Source of the DNA: Vibrio salinus
GTDB taxonomy: Bacteria > Pseudomonadota > Gammaproteobacteria > Enterobacterales > Vibrionaceae
Reading direction: 5' to 3'
Length of the DNA stretch: 64,000 nt
NCBI RefSeq assembly: GCF_021272385.1
Contig: NZ_JAJSDZ010000010.1
Coordinates: forward strand, 1 to 64,000
Below, piece by piece: positions 36,100-45,245 of the stretch; position 1 is the stretch's first letter, and the number at the start of each line of letters is the position of its first letter. The notes beneath the pieces were generated by a model. That model ran no database searches and was not told where the DNA came from. It was given only the letters and a program-made list of their open reading frames with translations. Both the position numbers and the translations under genes were made by a program.

Positions 36100-37365
36100 T
36101 CAATTTACCCACATAAGAGTAAGGGTTGGAAAGATTGTAATAACAACTAGACAGCATATCAAAGTGAACAATGGAATCAGTGTCGATTTCACCACTTTTT
36201 CAACCTGAATATCTGCAACCTGACTTGCAGCAAATAATGTTACCCCTAACGGAGGTGTAAACATTCCTATCGCCAAATTTACGACCATAACCACACCGAA
36301 ATGAACAGGCTCAATACCATAGCTAACAGCGATAGGGGTTAGTATAGGTGCTAACAATAAGATTGCGGCGGAGGTTTCAACAAACATACCAACAATCAAC
36401 AACAAAACATTCACTGCCAGTAAAAACTGTATCCCGGTTGAAAAACTATCTGCAGCGAACGCAGATAATGTTTGGGGTATATCCGAGCGGCTGACCAGAA
36501 AACTAAGTAATGATGCAGCGGCGATAATAAGCATAACCGATGTTGTGGCCAACGCAGATCGCTTCAAAATTGTAGGGATATCTCTTAAGGTAATTTCTTT
36601 ATAAACAAATAAGCCTAATATCAAGCCATAAATAACGGCAACAGCCGATGCTTCGGTAGGCGTAAACATACCACCATAAATCCCGCCAAGAATGATGGTA
36701 GGCATCAATATAGCCAGAACAGCGTCTTTTAAAGTCCTCCAGAAGTTTTCCCTGCCAACAGAATCATTTTTTCCATGGCTGCCTACCCAACACCACAAGA
36801 TAACCATGACGATCAGCGCTGCACCCATCAAAAGCCCGGGACCAATAGCAGCAAGGAAAAGTTTTCCGATCGATGTATTTGTACTCACACCGTACATAAT
36901 CAAAGGAACGGAAGGAGGTATAACAATACCCAAATTAGCAGAAGAAGCCTGAATCGCAGTCGCCATCGGTTTTGGATAACCGTGCAAAATCATGGCGGGC
37001 AGAAGAATAGAACCAACAGCATAAGTTGTGGCAACGCTTGAACCGGATACAGCAGCAAAAATCATACTGGTAATGACACAAGACATTGCCAGCCCACCCT
37101 GTATATTTCCCACAAGCGATTTAGCAAACTTTACCAAGCGTTTGGACACACCACCCTGCCCCATTATATTTCCGGCAAGAATAAAGAGAGGTACCGCCAT
37201 CAATGGAAAACTATCCAATCCGATAAACATCCGCTGAGGAATCAGGATCAAAGGAAGATTACTGAAGAAATACAACCCTACTGCACTGGCAATGACAATT
37301 GAAACAGCAATCGGTACGGATAACGTAATAAAAGATAATAATAGAGAAACTATAGCAGTTGGCAT
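36100..37365 (-). CDS. dctM: TRAP transporter large permease (DctM)
   Basis: A 421-residue membrane subunit carrying the sodium-coupled transport path of a TRAP system. About 12 helices, with the family segments GGVSKRLVKFAKSLVGN, GSSVATTYAVGSILLPAM, and the late LAIGMFTPPLGVTLFAAS. ATG 37365 has GAGG seven bases upstream. It starts two bases after the DctQ stop. Confidence 0.92.
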   Translation of the reverse strand: MPTAIVSLLLSFITLSVPIAVSIVIASAVGLYFFSNLPLILIPQRMFIGLDSFPLMAVPLFILAGNIMGQGGVSKRLVKFAKSLVGNIQGGLAMSCVITSMIFAAVSGSSVATTYAVGSILLPAMILHGYPKPMATAIQASSANLGIVIPPSVPLIMYGVSTNTSIGKLFLAAIGPGLLMGAALIVMVILWCWVGSHGKNDSVGRENFWRTLKDAVLAILMPTIILGGIYGGMFTPTEASAVAVIYGLILGLFVYKEITLRDIPTILKRSALATTSVMLIIAAASLLSFLVSRSDIPQTLSAFAADSFSTGIQFLLAVNVLLLIVGMFVETSAAILLLAPILTPIAVSYGIEPVHFGVVMVVNLAIGMFTPPLGVTLFAASQVADIQVEKVVKSTLIPLFTLICCLVVITIFPTLTLMWVN

Positions 37366-37367
37366 AA

Positions 37368-37886
37368 TCAAACCTCAGTTGCATCATGAATCTTTAAGGT
37401 ATCTGAGTCCACTCTTCTTTCTACATTAACCCAATGCCACTCAATTAATGCAGGTAAAGAAAATAATGCACCAACAGGAATGCTGATATAAAGCCAAAAA
37501 GCAGAAATATTAACCATAGAAACATTCTGCGACTTAACTCTGATCGCCATTTCCCACCCATACCAAATTAATATCATCAAAAAAAGAATAATTGAGAGTG
37601 TTACCATTCTTTTAACCCACAGGCCCAATGCATTCGGTAGCAAATCCACAAAAAAACCAATCGTGATCATACTTCCTTCTCTGAATACGCACCCCATAGT
37701 TATATAAACCATCCACACCATCATAATTCTGGCTGTAATTTCAGACCATGTTGATGGAGCGTCAAACACAAATCTTGTAATTACCTGATAAAAAACTAAC
37801 AAGGCCATTAAACCAAGAAGAACGGCTGATACCATAAGTACAGAATAAGATAACCATCGATTAAATCTGATTATAAACATCGACAT
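37368..37886 (-). CDS. dctQ: TRAP transporter small permease (DctQ)
   Basis: A 172-residue four-helix membrane subunit. It has the typical VFYQVITRFVFDAPSTWSEI early motif and GCVFREGSMITIGFFVD. AAGGAG precedes the ATG. It works with DctM as the membrane part of the TRAP importer and lies 52 bp after the binding-protein gene. Confidence 0.92.
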   Translation of the reverse strand: MSMFIIRFNRWLSYSVLMVSAVLLGLMALLVFYQVITRFVFDAPSTWSEITARIMMVWMVYITMGCVFREGSMITIGFFVDLLPNALGLWVKRMVTLSIILFLMILIWYGWEMAIRVKSQNVSMVNISAFWLYISIPVGALFSLPALIEWHWVNVERRVDSDTLKIHDATEV

Positions 37887-37937
37887 AATTAACTCCTTAA
37901 GACCAGAGCATGCACTCTGGCCTCAACATAACGTTTG

Positions 37938-38912
37938 CTATTGCATAGACTTAATTTCAGCTAAACGCTTAGTAAATCCCATTTGTTTAGCTAATTTTTC
38001 CCTCATCGGCTCTGTTGCAGTAATAAACGGATGTATATCGACTTTATCGATTGTCATACCTCTTTTTTTCAATTGATCAAACGCTTCGCTTTCCAGCTTC
38101 GCCCGGGTCTGGCGCATCACAATTGCCGCTTTATGAGCAGATGTTTCAACCCACTTCTGCTCCTGACCGGACAACCCATCCCAATAACTCTGAGACATTG
38201 CGATAACAGCAGGACTGTATAAATGCTGTGTCAGTGATGCTTCCTTTTGTACTTCGTATAATTTAGACGTTACAGCTAAATTAATTGGATTTTCCTGTCC
38301 ATCAATTGTCCCTTGCTGCAACGCGGTGAATACTTCTGTCCAGGACATAGGCACCGGAGATGCCCCCAACGCTTTAAACGTCGCAATATGCACTTTATTC
38401 TCCATTGTACGAATTTTACGTCCCTTCAAGTCCCCAGGTTTAAGAATGGGTTTACCGTTATAGGTAATCTGCCTGAACCCATTCTCTCCCCAGGCAAGCC
38501 CTTTAATTTGATAGCGCGACATACCATCTAATATTTCCTGGCCTATATGGCTATCCAGGACTTTATGAGCGTGTTGATAATTTTCAAATACATATGGGAA
38601 ATCAAATAGATAAACATCTTTATCAAAATTCCCGAGCGGCCCTGTAGATGAGATCGTCATTTCGATGATGCCGAGCTGCAAACTTTCTACCACCTCACGC
38701 TCTCCACCTAAGGCTCCGGCAGGCTTTAGAACAACATTAAACTCATGGTTACTTAACGTTTCCAGTTTCTGTTTAAATGCTTTTGCCGCCTCACCATGTT
38801 GAGAATCAAGAGTCTGAGTAAATGCGATATTAATCGTCTTAGCAGAGGAAAGTACCGGAGCCATCAGTAACCCTCCCAGCGCTATGTATTTAAAGAGCTT
38901 GTAATTATTCAT
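37938..38912 (-). CDS. dctP: TRAP transporter substrate-binding protein (DctP)
   Basis: A 324-residue periplasmic receptor. The signal peptide ends near LMAPVLSSA. The DctP signature includes KPGDLKGRKIRTMENKVHIA with the Arg that binds the substrate carboxylate, and TALQQGTIDGQENPINLAVT. TRAP receptors bind organic acids, consistent with D-apionate as ligand. ATG 38912 has GAGAG seven bases upstream; the in-frame ATG 38936 would lengthen the leader by eight residues. Confidence 0.92.
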   Translation of the reverse strand: MNNYKLFKYIALGGLLMAPVLSSAKTINIAFTQTLDSQHGEAAKAFKQKLETLSNHEFNVVLKPAGALGGEREVVESLQLGIIEMTISSTGPLGNFDKDVYLFDFPYVFENYQHAHKVLDSHIGQEILDGMSRYQIKGLAWGENGFRQITYNGKPILKPGDLKGRKIRTMENKVHIATFKALGASPVPMSWTEVFTALQQGTIDGQENPINLAVTSKLYEVQKEASLTQHLYSPAVIAMSQSYWDGLSGQEQKWVETSAHKAAIVMRQTRAKLESEAFDQLKKRGMTIDKVDIHPFITATEPMREKLAKQMGFTKRLAEIKSMQ

Positions 38913-38963
38913 TGTTATTCTCTCACTTTGTTTCACGTTTCATTCAATAAAGGTATCTGTCAG

Positions 38964-41027
38964 TTAGGTAATAAGCTGGATGCTGTGTGCAAGCTCTTCT
39001 TTGTTAAATACCTTTTTCCAGTCTGGATACAACAGTTTCCCCAACCCATTTTCGATGGCTTTATTACAGGCATCAGAAAACTGACCTTCAACTTCATCGA
39101 ACATAACTGCAGACAGTATATTCATATGACCCAGCAGGAAATCCCGTGCACAATCATAAGAAACCCCAGCGTCAATCACTTCGTCCATAGCCTGACGCAT
39201 CGCAGTCAGTAACGTGGCACACACAGTTTCTGTTAAACCGGGCTCAAGCATTGCCATCTGGTGCAATGTCACACGATAAGAGTCCTTAATAGGAGCAAAA
39301 ATGGTCTTAGCAATATCTTCACCTAAATCCCACGAAGAATCTGGCCCCTGAAGCAGAGTGGAAACAACGCTTTGTTTAGCATATAAGCCACCGAAATGAT
39401 CATTTCTGGCATTTTCATCCAGCTCTTTATTAAAAATAATTGGATGACATGGGTGAGTAATAAAATATACCAAGTCTTTTCTGTCAGGAAGATGTCCTGC
39501 AAACGGTGCTGCAGCATCAAGAATAACGACCATAGTTCCAGAATTGAGGTGTTCGCAAACTTCCGCGCTTATCTTTCCGATCAACGTATCCGGAACAGCA
39601 AGAATGACCACATCCGATTTCTTCAGACATTCCGTCTGATCCTGTGGTCCGATAGCATCGATATTTAACGATTCTTTTAAACGTTGACGCCCTTCTTCAC
39701 TGATTTCCACATGATTTACTTCATAATTCGATTTTTGCAGGTTTCTTGACAAACGCATACCCATTTTGCCACCTGCTCCAATTAAAGATATTGTGGTCAT
39801 ATTCACTCCATTCTTTTTTCTGTTATTTGAAAAATAATCTAATGCCAATGCTAACTCCTTATGAGTAGAGGCATATTCCTTCAGACTCTTATTTCGCAGG
39901 CAAGAGTCCCATGCCTGCCGGATAGCTTTGACACCCCCCTGAGCCCCCAATGGATGCCCATGTATGCCACCGCCTCCCAGATACATTAGATCCGTCGATT
40001 TATTAGTACGAAGATAGGTTTCCGGAACCTGCCCACCCCATTGCCCAGAGCAGAAGACGGGTAAACAGGCTTTCATCTCACCAAGTGGCTGCGTCACATC
40101 TTCATATGCCTGTATAACTGAATCATTGTCCTGCCAGTACTTGCCATCAATACCGTTAATTTGCATATGATCAATCCCGAGCATACGCCAGACTTTTTGC
40201 CAGACTCGGAAAGAAATACCCCATTCGCTTCTCTCATTGAATGCCAGCCCATTCGTATGAGCATGCAAAATCACATCGCTAAATTTACTGATGGAGTCTA
40301 AGCCACAAATTCCAACCTGATTGACGTTTATCACTGCGGCATCACCGCCTTTTTTTATTAAATAATCATGATTTCGTTCAATTTCACCGATGTCAGAGTG
40401 GCAAATGTTAAATGCATAGAGCACTTTTTTTCCGGTTTTTTGCTGCCAGTCATGAATGACCGGCATAATAGAATCAATTCTGTTTTTGACACTTGAATAT
40501 GGAGGACTCTGTAATTTTTCATCGTCTTTTATAAAGTCGATATCGGCTTCCACTAATAACCTGACTAGTTCCGCACTATCTGATGGAGTAATACCAATAT
40601 TAGGTTTCAATATTCCACCGATTACAGGACCATGATGTATTCCCAACTTTTTATAAGTTCCTGAAATACCATATTTAGGCCCCCGGAATTGACTTATAAA
40701 TAACGGTGAAAAATGAATGTCTTCAACCATTAAACTATTAATTGGCTTTATTGAAGAAACACCGCCACATGCAATAGTGAAAATAGCCGATAAATCATAA
40801 CCTGATAAATCAATTGGATATGAAATAACGATTTTCCCCTGATACTGGAGTCCGTTAAAGATTTGTTCAACGGAAATAATATCAGCGCTAAAATTTCGAA
40901 ACGCTTCTTTTGACACTTCAGGAATTTTAATAAATGTTCCGGTAGTCTGATCATTACAAATTTTCTCTGCAATTTTTTCCAAACTTAAATAACTGCTTAC
41001 ACGATACGTAACATTAAATCTATCCAT
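38964..41027 (-). CDS. oiaX-apnO: Fusion of RuBisCO-like decarboxylase (OiaX-like) and D-apionate oxidoisomerase (ApnO-like)
   Basis: A 687-residue bifunctional protein. Residues 1-405 are a RuBisCO-like protein: GGILKPNIGIT (Lys141), FIKDDEKLQSP (Lys167, the carbamylated lysine, with Asp168 and Glu170 as metal ligands), ILHAHTNGLAF and the phosphate loop LGGGGIHGHP. Residues 410-687 are a Rossmann NAD-dependent oxidoisomerase: LIGAGGKMGMRLS, then VVILAVPDT and ITHPCHP. In known D-apionate catabolism ApnO makes 3-oxo-isoapionate, OiaK phosphorylates it, and OiaX decarboxylates the product to L-erythrulose 1-phosphate. The lerI and derI neighbours favour the decarboxylase over the transcarboxylase/hydrolase OiaT. 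These are normally separate proteins. One base separates fusion from two genes, as described for the junction. Confidence 0.82.
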   Translation of the reverse strand: MDRFNVTYRVSSYLSLEKIAEKICNDQTTGTFIKIPEVSKEAFRNFSADIISVEQIFNGLQYQGKIVISYPIDLSGYDLSAIFTIACGGVSSIKPINSLMVEDIHFSPLFISQFRGPKYGISGTYKKLGIHHGPVIGGILKPNIGITPSDSAELVRLLVEADIDFIKDDEKLQSPPYSSVKNRIDSIMPVIHDWQQKTGKKVLYAFNICHSDIGEIERNHDYLIKKGGDAAVINVNQVGICGLDSISKFSDVILHAHTNGLAFNERSEWGISFRVWQKVWRMLGIDHMQINGIDGKYWQDNDSVIQAYEDVTQPLGEMKACLPVFCSGQWGGQVPETYLRTNKSTDLMYLGGGGIHGHPLGAQGGVKAIRQAWDSCLRNKSLKEYASTHKELALALDYFSNNRKKNGVNMTTISLIGAGGKMGMRLSRNLQKSNYEVNHVEISEEGRQRLKESLNIDAIGPQDQTECLKKSDVVILAVPDTLIGKISAEVCEHLNSGTMVVILDAAAPFAGHLPDRKDLVYFITHPCHPIIFNKELDENARNDHFGGLYAKQSVVSTLLQGPDSSWDLGEDIAKTIFAPIKDSYRVTLHQMAMLEPGLTETVCATLLTAMRQAMDEVIDAGVSYDCARDFLLGHMNILSAVMFDEVEGQFSDACNKAIENGLGKLLYPDWKKVFNKEELAHSIQLIT
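39798..39821 (-). promoter_or_regulatory. Fusion junction: slippery A AAA AAG heptamer plus internal ribosome-binding site
   Basis: At the RLP/ApnO joint the codons are AGA AAA AAG AAT GGA GTG AAT ATG. A AAA AAG sits in the same phase as the E. coli dnaX frameshift site. Six bases on, GGAG lies 6 bases before the ATG at 39800, a normal start for a free ApnO of 278 residues. Loss of one A from the A6 run gives AGA AAA AGA ATG GAG TGA, ending the RLP three bases before that ATG region. So slippage or internal initiation could yield fused and separate products. Confidence 0.5.
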
Positions 41028-41029
41028 GG

Positions 41030-42361
41030 TTATTCCTCACCGTTAAGCAACTTTACAAAAAAATCATCACCACCTAACTGTCCGCCTTTAAGGGCGACTT
41101 CCAGTCCATCAACATTGTTTTTTCTGGAATAAGTTCGGCACAAAGGAACTCCGGGACAAAAAGGTGCAACAAATGTCAATGCATCAACATCCAGACACTG
41201 CAAGCAATATCCTGAAGTATCACCGCCTGCCACAGCTAATCTGTCAATCATCTTATTATTCGCAAGCTGCACCGCTATATCTCCAAGAAATTGCCCGAGA
41301 ATCTGATCAAAAGAATCACAGTCACTTTCTTTTATTAGCGATAAACTTTCGTCGGTGGGTCCCTTAGCCGAATAAACCAATGGTGAGATGTCATCAGCTA
41401 ATAACGACATACAATATCCTGTTACTTCATCTAAATAAGAGCTGCGCTCACTTGGATTTAAGAGACGGGAGACTTTGAGTTTGATCGGTGAAAAACCATG
41501 TTCGATTGCGTAGTCGATTTGTGCACTGGTTATTAGCGAGCAACTACCTGACAAAGCGAGAATTCTTTTTTTACTCTTGATAGCAATATTCTTAATATCA
41601 GTGTCTTTAGAATAAATGGCATCTTCGAACCCTGATGAAGACACAGTAAAATGAGTTCCGCTCTGACTATGCTCCCTAATCAAAGCCCCAGCACAGGCCA
41701 GAGATTGAGCATCATAGGTGTCAAAAATAACCACTTTTTCATTTCTGATATAATCGGACAAAATTGAGCTTGTGTTTTCCAGGTGATACATAGATAGATT
41801 AAGAGACACACAATTATCACTACCCAATGCCTTCATGTGTTGAATTAAATTGGATTCATTCATTGGTGTTGCCGGATGGCAGCTCATTACCGGATGTCTA
41901 TCAATGGAAAACACTTCTCCTTTATAATCCGCAAACAATTGGCCAAAACATACGTATCTTTTAATTTTAGGGGTACCAACAAGAATAGAAGTCCAGGCAG
42001 GCTTAATGATATCGACACCGATATGCATTGCTGCGGATATATTTCCTTTTGAAACATTTGAATCGAAAGTTGAGCAAACTTTATAGTGAACATATTTAGG
42101 ATTCATCGAATTAAGGAACCGGAAAACAGCCGGTAGTTCAGTATTCATCCATTTGGGATCTTTACTCCTGCTCACGCCTGCCAGACCAATGCATGAATAC
42201 TCTTCAAACTGAGCCAGTTCTGATGGCTCTGGAATTCGCAACCATAATACTGTCCGCTTTCCTTTAAGACTCAGACTCTCTAAAACGTCTGTAGAACCGG
42301 TAAAATCGTCACCATAATAAACTAACTCTTTTTTTCTGGTTAACACCGTTGTTTCTGCCAT
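41030..42361 (-). CDS. oiaK: Four-carbon acid sugar kinase family (DUF1537), probable 3-oxo-isoapionate kinase
   Basis: A 443-residue kinase. The N-terminal substrate domain carries VYYGDDFTGSTDVLE. The C-terminal nucleotide domain carries AVAGGDTSG and ALKGGQLGGDDFF, the family's ATP-binding glycine motifs. Within the apionate pathway it phosphorylates 3-oxo-isoapionate at O4, using ATP. The next gene starts two bases after its stop, with its GAGG inside this gene. ATG 42361 is chosen over GTG 42370. First gene of the eight-gene operon. Confidence 0.85.
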   Translation of the reverse strand: MAETTVLTRKKELVYYGDDFTGSTDVLESLSLKGKRTVLWLRIPEPSELAQFEEYSCIGLAGVSRSKDPKWMNTELPAVFRFLNSMNPKYVHYKVCSTFDSNVSKGNISAAMHIGVDIIKPAWTSILVGTPKIKRYVCFGQLFADYKGEVFSIDRHPVMSCHPATPMNESNLIQHMKALGSDNCVSLNLSMYHLENTSSILSDYIRNEKVVIFDTYDAQSLACAGALIREHSQSGTHFTVSSSGFEDAIYSKDTDIKNIAIKSKKRILALSGSCSLITSAQIDYAIEHGFSPIKLKVSRLLNPSERSSYLDEVTGYCMSLLADDISPLVYSAKGPTDESLSLIKESDCDSFDQILGQFLGDIAVQLANNKMIDRLAVAGGDTSGYCLQCLDVDALTFVAPFCPGVPLCRTYSRKNNVDGLEVALKGGQLGGDDFFVKLLNGEE

Positions 42362-42370
42362 TGTTCTCAC

Positions 42371-42675
42371 TACCTATTTGTCAAACATTTACCAAACAAC
42401 TTATGTCATTCCAATCTCCACAAGCTGATTATTTACAATCATTCAATCAAATTAAATCATAAATAAACAATAAAGATTTATGATTAACATTCAATCAACA
42501 ACTATTAAAAAATTGACGAAATCCACAAAAATAAATCAAATTGAAATAAAACACTAAAATAATACTTTATTTTAAAATTTTATTTTAATATTTAAACTTA
42601 TGATTAAGTTAACAGAAAATACTGAATTGATTAAATACATTCACAAATGATTAAATTCAATCAAAATGGGATTAT
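42371..42675. other. Divergent promoter region, apionate operon/glpX
   Basis: 305 bp, very AT-rich, lying between the divergent kinase and glpX starts. Apart from the repeated ATTCAATCAA elements listed separately I see no definite promoter, though many TATAAT-like hexamers occur. Confidence 0.5.
42441..42664. repeat. Three direct copies of ATTCAATCAA, probable DeoR operators
   Basis: ATTCAATCAA occurs at 42441-42450, 42489-42498 and 42655-42664, plus related TGATTAA/ATTGATT words between them. The first two copies are 48 bp apart. The cluster fills the shared promoter region of the operon and glpX. DeoR repressors commonly bind several short direct or inverted repeats and loop DNA. A similar CATTCAATAAA lies just before dctP. 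In such AT-rich DNA chance similarity must be weighed. Confidence 0.5.
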
Positions 42676-43698
42676 ATGATGGATGAACAACTTACGTACT
42701 CTTTCGTTAAAGTAACCGAGGCTGCTGCAATAGCCAGTTATGACCACTTGGGACAAGGACATAAAAACAAAGCAGATTTGGCTGCAGTGGATGCGATGCG
42801 TTATGAACTGAATCAAATGAATATTGATGGACGAATTGTCATTGGCGAAGGAGAAATAGATGAAGCTCCTATGCTATACATTGGCGAACTACTGGGTCAA
42901 GGTGGAACCGCATTAGACATCGCCGTTGACCCTATTGACGGAACCCGAATGGTAGCGACTGGTCAGGATAATGCAATAACCGTCCTTGCTGCCACCCCAA
43001 AAGACCAAATGTTAGCTGCACCAGATATGTACATGGAAAAACTGGTAGTATCTCCTCAGGCTAAAGGAGTCATCGATCTTGAACGGCCACTCATAACAAA
43101 CTTAAGAGATATTGCTCGGGCATTATTTAAACCTATAAACCAATTACGTATTGTCACCTTAGCAAAACCACGTCATCAGAAAATGATAAATGAGCTGAGA
43201 GACCATGGGGTTCAAATCTTTGAGTACCCTGATGGTGATGTAATCGCCAGCTTACAGACTTGCCTTCCTTACGGTCCTTTTGATGTCATGTACTGCATAG
43301 GGGGAGCCCCTGAAGGGGTAATATCAGCAGCTGCCGTCAAAGCTCTGGGTGGAGAAATGCAGGGAAGACTCCTTCTACGTAGTCAGGTAAAAGGAAAAAA
43401 TGAGCAAAACCTGTCACACGATTCGATTGAATTAGAACAATGTAAAAAATATGGTGCGCAGCTAGGAAAAGTTTATTCAATGAATGAGCTTATTTGTTCA
43501 CAAGATATCCTATTCTGTGCAACAGGAATTACGGATGGTCACATAAACACCGGAATAAAAAAAACTGATCGTACAATAAGTTGTGAAAGCTTACTGATAG
43601 ATGGCTGTGGTAACGTCAGGTTAATCCGTAATACTAAGCTATTACCCCCTAATGCGAATCGTTCAGTCAAACCCGTGCACTTAAAAAGTACCGCCTGA
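42676..43698 (+). CDS. glpX: Class II fructose-1,6-bisphosphatase (GlpX)
   Basis: A 340-residue lithium-sensitive-type phosphatase. It follows E. coli GlpX closely: VIGEGEIDEAPMLYIGE and AVDPIDGTRM carry the metal-binding Asp and Glu residues, then YMEKLVV, CIGGAPEGVISAAA and the SATGIT-equivalent CATGITDG. Two adjacent ATGs at 42676 and 42679; the second has better spacing to GGGA. Divergent from the apionate operon. It may be a local copy giving gluconeogenic flux when growth depends on erythrose 4-phosphate, or act on sedoheptulose bisphosphate. Confidence 0.93.
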   Translation: MMDEQLTYSFVKVTEAAAIASYDHLGQGHKNKADLAAVDAMRYELNQMNIDGRIVIGEGEIDEAPMLYIGELLGQGGTALDIAVDPIDGTRMVATGQDNAITVLAATPKDQMLAAPDMYMEKLVVSPQAKGVIDLERPLITNLRDIARALFKPINQLRIVTLAKPRHQKMINELRDHGVQIFEYPDGDVIASLQTCLPYGPFDVMYCIGGAPEGVISAAAVKALGGEMQGRLLLRSQVKGKNEQNLSHDSIELEQCKKYGAQLGKVYSMNELICSQDILFCATGITDGHINTGIKKTDRTISCESLLIDGCGNVRLIRNTKLLPPNANRSVKPVHLKSTA

Positions 43699-43721
43699 TA
43701 CCCGGGACTTGGGGTACATGA

Positions 43722-43741
43722 TTAGGGCCTACAGGCCCTAA
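43722..43741. terminator. GC-rich hairpin after glpX
   Basis: A perfect 8-bp stem (TTAGGGCC and GGCCCTAA) with loop TACA between convergent glpX and the SLC13 gene. No T tract follows on either strand. Confidence 0.45.
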
Positions 43742-43776
43742 CGACCAGACTCTGCAATAAAATTTCCTCTGGTAAC

Positions 43777-45171
43777 TCACTGAAACATCCCCAGGTATTC
43801 CCACCATACATAATCCAGAGGAGCCAGAATACAAAGAGTAATAATGGTTAACGGAACCGTAATTTTCATTGCATACCCTAAACGCTCATTAGATAACTGC
43901 ATTCCGACGGTCATTGGACCTGACTGAAAAGGAAACAGAATCGTTGAAAAGCCGATAACCTGTGTCATCAGAACTGCACTGACACTTAAACCGGTGATAT
44001 CAGATAGCTGATGCGCCATAGGCGTCAGAACAGCTGGAACCCCCGGAAGAGTAGTCACAATCCCGGTAACAAACGACATCACACAAAGAGACATAAAGTT
44101 TGTAAAATCAGCCCCTTTTGCCAAGGGTAAAACGTGTATTAACCACTGAGCGATAACGTTACCTAATCCGGTATGTTTCATCACAGCGCTCAGTCCCAGA
44201 ATTCCGGCAATAAAAAGTAATAAACCAAAATTAATATTTTTTTGAAACTGACCGGGCTCCACCAACTTCAGCCCTGGTAACATCAATACAACAGAAGCAA
44301 CTAATCCAATCCAGGCCGGACTGATATTGTGAATAGAGTCGGTCATCCAAAACAATAACGTCATAATCAAAATCCCGGAAATCCAATACCGTTTTCTTCG
44401 CTCTGTTTTTGTACCGGAATCCGAGTGAATTTTCTCAGAATGAAGACATGTCTGATATACCGGCTTGTCTGGAAAAAACAAAACAATCAATCCGGTAATC
44501 AACGCACTTTTAACAATACCCAGAATGGGATAATGAAGTAAAAGATAATTAGCATAGGTAAGATTCAAACCATATAGCGTTTGAGCAGCCCCTGTCAAAA
44601 CAAGGTTAGGGACATTCGCCGGCAAAATAGCAAAACCAGGGACATGGCAGCCCAATGTTAAAGCTAATGCAATTCCTGTACGCCCTTTACTCCCTGGTAC
44701 AAATCCAACCTGATCTGCCAGTGCCATACCAATTGGCACCATAAGAACAGCCCTACCCAAAGAGGATGGCATCAAAAAGCCAAGCGCCATGGTAAACAAC
44801 ATCACCCCAGACACTAAAACCAGATAACTTTTTGAAAAATAGCGTTCAAAAAGCTGGCTTATGTACCCACTGAGTCCAACATTTTTAATCGCAATAGCAA
44901 TAATAAATCCGGAGAAAACCAGCCAGATAGCCGCTGAAGAAAATCCGGAAAAGACAGCAGCTGGCGGCGCTATTTTAAAAATTAACAAAAAAGCAAAAAA
45001 AGCAAGGCTAGTCAGATAATTGGGAATAATATTGGTACCCCACAAACTAAGCACAACCAATACCAGACCAAACGTTAATGATTGCTGCTGATTCATATTC
45101 TCAGGAGATAAAATTGAGATCACGACAGCAAATAAGAAGACGACAAAGACAATCCATTTTTTACACGACAT
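43777..45171 (-). CDS. SLC13/DASS-family anion transporter
   Basis: A 464-residue inner-membrane transporter with about 11-12 helices. Family features are two inverted halves with the substrate/sodium motifs LPANVPNLVLTGAA (SNT-like) and TTLPGVPAVLTPMA, and an early AIWLVFSGFIIAIAI. Members import dicarboxylates, citrate, sulfate or related anions with sodium. It is divergent from the AraC gene at 45246, which probably controls it. The substrate may be another organic acid from plant or algal material. Confidence 0.85.
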   Translation of the reverse strand: MSCKKWIVFVVFLFAVVISILSPENMNQQQSLTFGLVLVVLSLWGTNIIPNYLTSLAFFAFLLIFKIAPPAAVFSGFSSAAIWLVFSGFIIAIAIKNVGLSGYISQLFERYFSKSYLVLVSGVMLFTMALGFLMPSSLGRAVLMVPIGMALADQVGFVPGSKGRTGIALALTLGCHVPGFAILPANVPNLVLTGAAQTLYGLNLTYANYLLLHYPILGIVKSALITGLIVLFFPDKPVYQTCLHSEKIHSDSGTKTERRKRYWISGILIMTLLFWMTDSIHNISPAWIGLVASVVLMLPGLKLVEPGQFQKNINFGLLLFIAGILGLSAVMKHTGLGNVIAQWLIHVLPLAKGADFTNFMSLCVMSFVTGIVTTLPGVPAVLTPMAHQLSDITGLSVSAVLMTQVIGFSTILFPFQSGPMTVGMQLSNERLGYAMKITVPLTIITLCILAPLDYVWWEYLGMFQ

Positions 45172-45245
45172 AACGTAAAACCGTTCAGATTAAAGAGCTT
45201 TCGTATTATTCTAATCTTTCCAGATAAATAGAAAATATCGATATC

